Positions 60,804-64,000 of a DNA stretch of 64,000 bases are shown one piece after another. The stretch is from Sporobacter termitidis DSM 10068 (GTDB taxonomy: Bacteria; Bacillota; Clostridia; Oscillospirales; Oscillospiraceae). A program made the translations under genes and the position numbers. The notes under the pieces were generated by a model, which was not told the DNA's origin, did not search any database, and saw only the letters and a program-made list of their open reading frames with translations. How positions within the stretch are numbered: the stretch's first letter is position 1; each line of letters begins with the position of its first letter. Where the stretch lies: assembly GCF_900130065.1 (NCBI RefSeq), contig NZ_FQXV01000003.1, positions 1-64,000 of the forward strand, in the 5' to 3' direction.

Positions 60804-61850
60804 TCAACGCTTGAGGTTGATGAGCTCTTCCAGCATGGAGTCCGTCGTGGTGATGACTCTCGAGTTGGCCTGGAAGCCTCTCTGGGTGATGATCATGTTC
60901 GTCAGCTCGGTGGACAGATCCACGTTCGACATCTCCAGGCTGCCGCCCTTCAATTCACCGCAGTGGTTGCCGGCAAAGTTGTATTGCGCCTCACCGCTGT
61001 TGGACGACTCAACATAGTAGCTCGATCCGACCTTCTCCAGGCCGCCCGTGTTGTTGAACGTCGCCAGCGCAAGACGGCCCACCGTTACCGTGTCGCCGGA
61101 GGCGGTGAGCGCCTGGATGACGCCCTTGCTGTCCACGGTGTAACCTGTGAGACCCGTGAGATCCACAATGTCGCCTGTCGTTGTATGATCGCCGTCGAGA
61201 TCATATTTACCAGGGACAAGCGTGCCGGTCCCGTCATCAACCATAATGTTCCCGGTGATCTGAATCCTTGTCAGGTTCGCTGGCACAAGGTTCTTGACAT
61301 CGGTATTTTCAATGGCACTGTTCGGGTTATCTGTAAATGCCGGCGTGGTGGTGCTATCGTCAAAGGGATCGCCGGTGGCGGCATAGTCGGTGCCTATATT
61401 GAGTCCGTTGGCATTTGTGGGGCCGCTGATGTTGCTGACTCCCAGGATATAGTTGCCGTTGCCGTCGACGAGATAGCCCTCGGCGTCAAGCGTAAACGCG
61501 CCGGCGCGCGTATATTTGAGCGTGCCGCTGCCGTCGTCGACGATGAAGAAGCCCTCGCCGGCAATGGCGAAGTCGAGCGGGTTGGAGGTCGACTGCGTGC
61601 TGCCCTCCGTCATGTTCATTCCGATGGTGGAGACACTCACACCCAAGCCGACCTGTTTGGCGTTGCTGCCGCCCGTGGTGGCCGTCGGCGCCGTGGCGCT
61701 GGCGATTGTCTGGCTGAAGATGTCCTGAAAGACTGTCCGGCTCGTTTTGTAGCCGATCGTGTTGACGTTGGCGATGTTGTTGCCGATGATGTCCATCGCC
61801 GTCTGGTTGCTTTTCAGACCTGAAACGGCTGAAAAAAGTGAACGCATCAT
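60804..61850 (-). CDS. flgE: FlgE, flagellar hook protein
   Basis: A 348-residue hook protein: RSLFSAVSGLKSNQTAMDIIGNNIANVNTIGYKTSR at the start, QSTSNPLDFAIAGEGFFIV and LKYTRAGAFTLDAEGYLVDGNGN in the middle, and SLEMSNVDLSTELTNMIITQRGFQANSRVITTTDSMLEELINLKR at the end. Two Met codons begin the frame. Hook subunits are secreted after rod completion with the FlgD cap, encoded next. Confidence 0.95.
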   Translation of the reverse strand: MMRSLFSAVSGLKSNQTAMDIIGNNIANVNTIGYKTSRTVFQDIFSQTIASATAPTATTGGSNAKQVGLGVSVSTIGMNMTEGSTQSTSNPLDFAIAGEGFFIVDDGSGTLKYTRAGAFTLDAEGYLVDGNGNYILGVSNISGPTNANGLNIGTDYAATGDPFDDSTTTPAFTDNPNSAIENTDVKNLVPANLTRIQITGNIMVDDGTGTLVPGKYDLDGDHTTTGDIVDLTGLTGYTVDSKGVIQALTASGDTVTVGRLALATFNNTGGLEKVGSSYYVESSNSGEAQYNFAGNHCGELKGGSLEMSNVDLSTELTNMIITQRGFQANSRVITTTDSMLEELINLKR

Positions 61851-61917
61851 AAAGCAAGTCTCCTGTCATAATAAATTGGGGATGCGGGTGCTGTTTTATA
61901 TAGTAAATGTATGAGGC

Positions 61918-62409
61918 TCAAGGTGTTTGTTCCGGATCGGGGTCCTCGTCCGTCGGATCGCCGGAATCCGGCGGATCGGTGAGAACCGAAGGATCGAAAA
62001 CCTGCTGTATATCCAAAAGATTGATCGCCGTATTGCCGACAACGGCGTACGGGACGCCGTTCCTGATGACGATGCCGCTGACGATGCCGGTATAACCCGT
62101 TGTGATACCGCTGTTCTTATCCAGAACTTCGGCATAGATCGCCTTGCCGATCAGGTCATAGGCCTGCGAGTTTTTCAGCGTCGTGTTCATGTTGGTCATC
62201 GACTCCAGCGACGACATCTGGGCCAGCTGGGAAACAAACGCGGTGTTGTCCTGCGGCGACAGCGGGTCCTGATATTTCAGCTGAGCGACAAGAAGCTTCA
62301 GAAAAGTCAGCGTGTCGATGGACGGGTTCTGGTTGTCTTGGGCGGTATCTCTCGTATAGGTTATCGTATTGCCCGACGTATCCGATGCACTGACTGCGTT
62401 AACCGACAT
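61918..62409 (-). CDS. flgD: FlgD, hook-capping protein
   Basis: A 163-residue protein. The N-terminal FlgD signature is TFLKLLVAQLKYQDPLSPQDNTAFVSQLAQMSSLESMTNMN. The second part is short (YTGIVSGIVIRNGVPYAVVGNTAINL), so the tandem FN3/tudor region of longer FlgD proteins is reduced, as in Bacillus. The C-terminus is Asp/Pro-rich (DPPDSGDPTDEDPDPEQ). It lies between fliK and flgE. Confidence 0.93.
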   Translation of the reverse strand: MSVNAVSASDTSGNTITYTRDTAQDNQNPSIDTLTFLKLLVAQLKYQDPLSPQDNTAFVSQLAQMSSLESMTNMNTTLKNSQAYDLIGKAIYAEVLDKNSGITTGYTGIVSGIVIRNGVPYAVVGNTAINLLDIQQVFDPSVLTDPPDSGDPTDEDPDPEQTP

Positions 62410-62424
62410 AATCGCTCCCCCTTT

Positions 62425-63909
62425 CTATATTCTGTAGTCTACCGTGGCGTCGCCGCTTGTCTCGCCGCCGTAATATTCCTGCCAGAAATCGGCGCCGTTC
62501 GCGTCGCTGTCCTGATATTTTCCGGGTGTAAACGTAAACCCCTTCGGGGTGTCGTCGCGCCCGCGGTCAAAATGCTGCTGGCCAAAGCCGGTGTTCTGTT
62601 CCGTCTGGCTGTAAACGACATCGACGTTCGTGAGCCGGATACCCTTGCTCTCCATGGACGATACCAGCTTTTGCAGCTGATCTGAAATCGCCGCGACGAT
62701 TTCCCTGTCCTCGGCTTTTATTTTTGCCGTTATGCCCGTCTCCGTCTTCGTCACCGAAATCGTCAGCGTTCCAAGCGACTCGGGCTGAAGGACGATCTTG
62801 ATCTCCTGGGGGCCGCCCTGGAAGCCCCTGAGGTCCTCAGCGAACCTGTTCAGCGCCTTCTCGACAGCCGCCGTTTTTTCAGCCGCCGTCTCGCCCTTAA
62901 AGGATGCGCCGGCGGTTACCTGCTGCGTGGCCGTCCCTGTCGAGTCCGTCTCGTCCGCTTTGCTTTTGTCCCGCGCGCCGAGCTCGGCGCCATTTTCCGA
63001 TTCCCCACCTGCGGCTGTCGATTCAACAGCCTTGACGTTTTCGGCCGTGGGGGCCGCGTCCTGCATCGCCGCCAGCCTTCCGCTCGGGTCCGTGCCGCTC
63101 CTTACTTCCGCCGTGCGCGCGCCGGTCTGCCTGACCCCTGCCGGCGCCGCGGTGAGCCTCGGGTCGGCAGGCGCTCCATCGCTTGCCTCCGGCGGTGCTG
63201 GAGCCGTCGCGTCGATTGTTGCTATATCACTCGCGGCCTGACCGTCCGGCTCGGACGTATTCTGAACGAAATTGGACAGATTCTGGGTTAAATCGGGCGT
63301 TTTCTGCGGCAGATTTTCCTTCAGTGCCTCGGTAATGCCCGCCAGCGCGGCGGCAACATCGGTCCCGTTCTGTATCCCGCCGTCGCCGCTGTCCCCGGCG
63401 GTGAGCGCTTTCAGGATTTCCGCGGCCTTGGCGGCGTCATCCTGAGGAAGGGCGGCCAAAAACGCCGCGCTCTGCTGCAGCAGGTCGCCAGTCGCCAAAA
63501 GTCCGCCCGGGCCCCCGATATCCGTCACGAGGCCGTCCGGACCTGTGGACGCCCTGCTGTCTCCCTCTTCGCCGGCCTGCGCGCCGCCGGCAGACGTCGG
63601 TGCCGGAGCGACGTTCATGACCAGAAGCTGCATTAAGAGGCTGCACACGTCCGAGGCGTCGTCGGCCTCTTTCTCGCCGGTCCTGTCGGCGTCCCCCGTG
63701 CCGGATACGTTGCCGGACGAGAGTCCGGAGGGCGCGTTCCGTTTGATGCCCTTCTGCAGGATCGCCGTAAACAGCGAATCGCGGGATTTTTTCTGGTTTG
63801 CCGAATTCACCCTGATGCCTTGTCCCGAAGAAGATGCCTCGCCGGCCGGATCAACGGTGTTGGCCGCCGCCGGCATAATAATAAGGGATGTTGCCTGCAT
63901 ATGTATCAT
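62425..63909 (-). CDS. fliK: FliK, hook-length control protein
   Basis: A 494-residue protein with a long low-complexity Ala/Gly/Asp/Thr region (about residues 20-350) acting as molecular ruler and a C-terminal Flg_hook domain: GPQEIKIVLQPESLGTLTISVTKTETGITAKIKAEDREIVAAISDQL. The start could be the first ATG (63909) or the fourth codon. It works with FlhB to stop hook growth. It ends 15 bases before flgD. Confidence 0.93.
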   Translation of the reverse strand: MIHMQATSLIIMPAAANTVDPAGEASSSGQGIRVNSANQKKSRDSLFTAILQKGIKRNAPSGLSSGNVSGTGDADRTGEKEADDASDVCSLLMQLLVMNVAPAPTSAGGAQAGEEGDSRASTGPDGLVTDIGGPGGLLATGDLLQQSAAFLAALPQDDAAKAAEILKALTAGDSGDGGIQNGTDVAAALAGITEALKENLPQKTPDLTQNLSNFVQNTSEPDGQAASDIATIDATAPAPPEASDGAPADPRLTAAPAGVRQTGARTAEVRSGTDPSGRLAAMQDAAPTAENVKAVESTAAGGESENGAELGARDKSKADETDSTGTATQQVTAGASFKGETAAEKTAAVEKALNRFAEDLRGFQGGPQEIKIVLQPESLGTLTISVTKTETGITAKIKAEDREIVAAISDQLQKLVSSMESKGIRLTNVDVVYSQTEQNTGFGQQHFDRGRDDTPKGFTFTPGKYQDSDANGADFWQEYYGGETSGDATVDYRI

Positions 63910-63938
63910 CTCACAATCTGGGATATTTTGAGTATCTT

Positions 63939-64000
63939 TCAGCTTGTCATGAGCTTTGTCACCTGGGCCGCCAGTCCTGCGTCCAGCTGGGCCAGCAGGA
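63939..64000 (-). CDS. MotE/YlxF-like flagellar protein, C-terminal end (cut by window edge)
   Basis: The minus strand reads LLAQLDAGLAAQVTKLMTS then TGA (63939-63941), and continues off the window. The repeat-like LDAGLAAQVTKL fits the MgtE-N helical repeats that end YlxF/MotE proteins, which lie between fliJ and fliK in Firmicutes. Only 19 residues are visible, so the call rests largely on position. Confidence 0.6.
   Translation of the reverse strand, partial: LLAQLDAGLAAQVTKLMTS

Overview
The window looks like chromosomal DNA of a motile, anaerobic, Gram-positive clostridium, probably near the Oscillospiraceae. The evidence is low-GC-type ribosome binding sites, a FliY-type flagellar switch, FliW/CsrA control, the Asp23-FakA pair, and a flavin reductase-rubredoxin fusion. 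Base composition is moderate to GC-rich, except for one clearly AT-rich island at about 7.0-10.6 kb. Taxonomy is inferred from gene content alone.

Bases 1-7000 hold an array of FtsX/MacB-type ABC permeases. One is partial and one complete on the plus strand. Two more, with a cognate ATPase, lie on the minus strand. Between the arms is a cytosolic subtilase joined to a C-terminal domain that resembles clostridial peptide-maturation proteins. Bases 7219-10468 are a complete agr quorum-sensing locus (agrA, agrC, agrB, agrD), including a 43-codon agrD with Ser in place of the usual Cys, plus a small XRE regulator.

Bases 10.8-35.0 kb look like an old genomic island ending at a tRNA-Ala(GGC) gene. 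The last bases of the tRNA are repeated at 10838-10850, and two damaged tyrosine recombinases and an excisionase-like gene lie beside the tRNA. The island carries two diverged copies of the same transport system: an MptD-type ECF S component, EcfT, a double EcfA, a pair of exporter-fold ABC half-transporters and an AraC regulator. The two copies have different gene orders but share an AGTTAG-N6-CTAACT palindrome in the regulator/S-component intergenic region. Methyltransferases, several decaying genes, and a two-component system with a PepSY protein follow.

Bases 35-40.7 kb are housekeeping-like: high-molecular-weight rubredoxin, YbaK-type deacylase, Asp23 and FakA, two unrecognised small proteins and an SPL-family radical SAM protein, each bounded by clear promoters and terminators.

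Bases 40.7-64 kb are a large minus-strand flagellar locus, read right to left: ylxF(partial)-fliK-flgD-flgE-flbD-fliM-fliY-EAL/HDOD gene-flgB-flgC-fliE-fliO-fliP-fliQ-fliR-flhB-flhA-pilZ-fliA, then a sigma-28-like promoter and flgF-flgG-yvyF-flgM-flgN-flgK-flgL-DUF6470-fliW-csrA. The first part builds the switch, export gate, rod and hook and makes sigma-28. The second makes the late products and the anti-sigma and CsrA controls. No flagellin gene, flhF/flhG or chemotaxis gene is present in the window.
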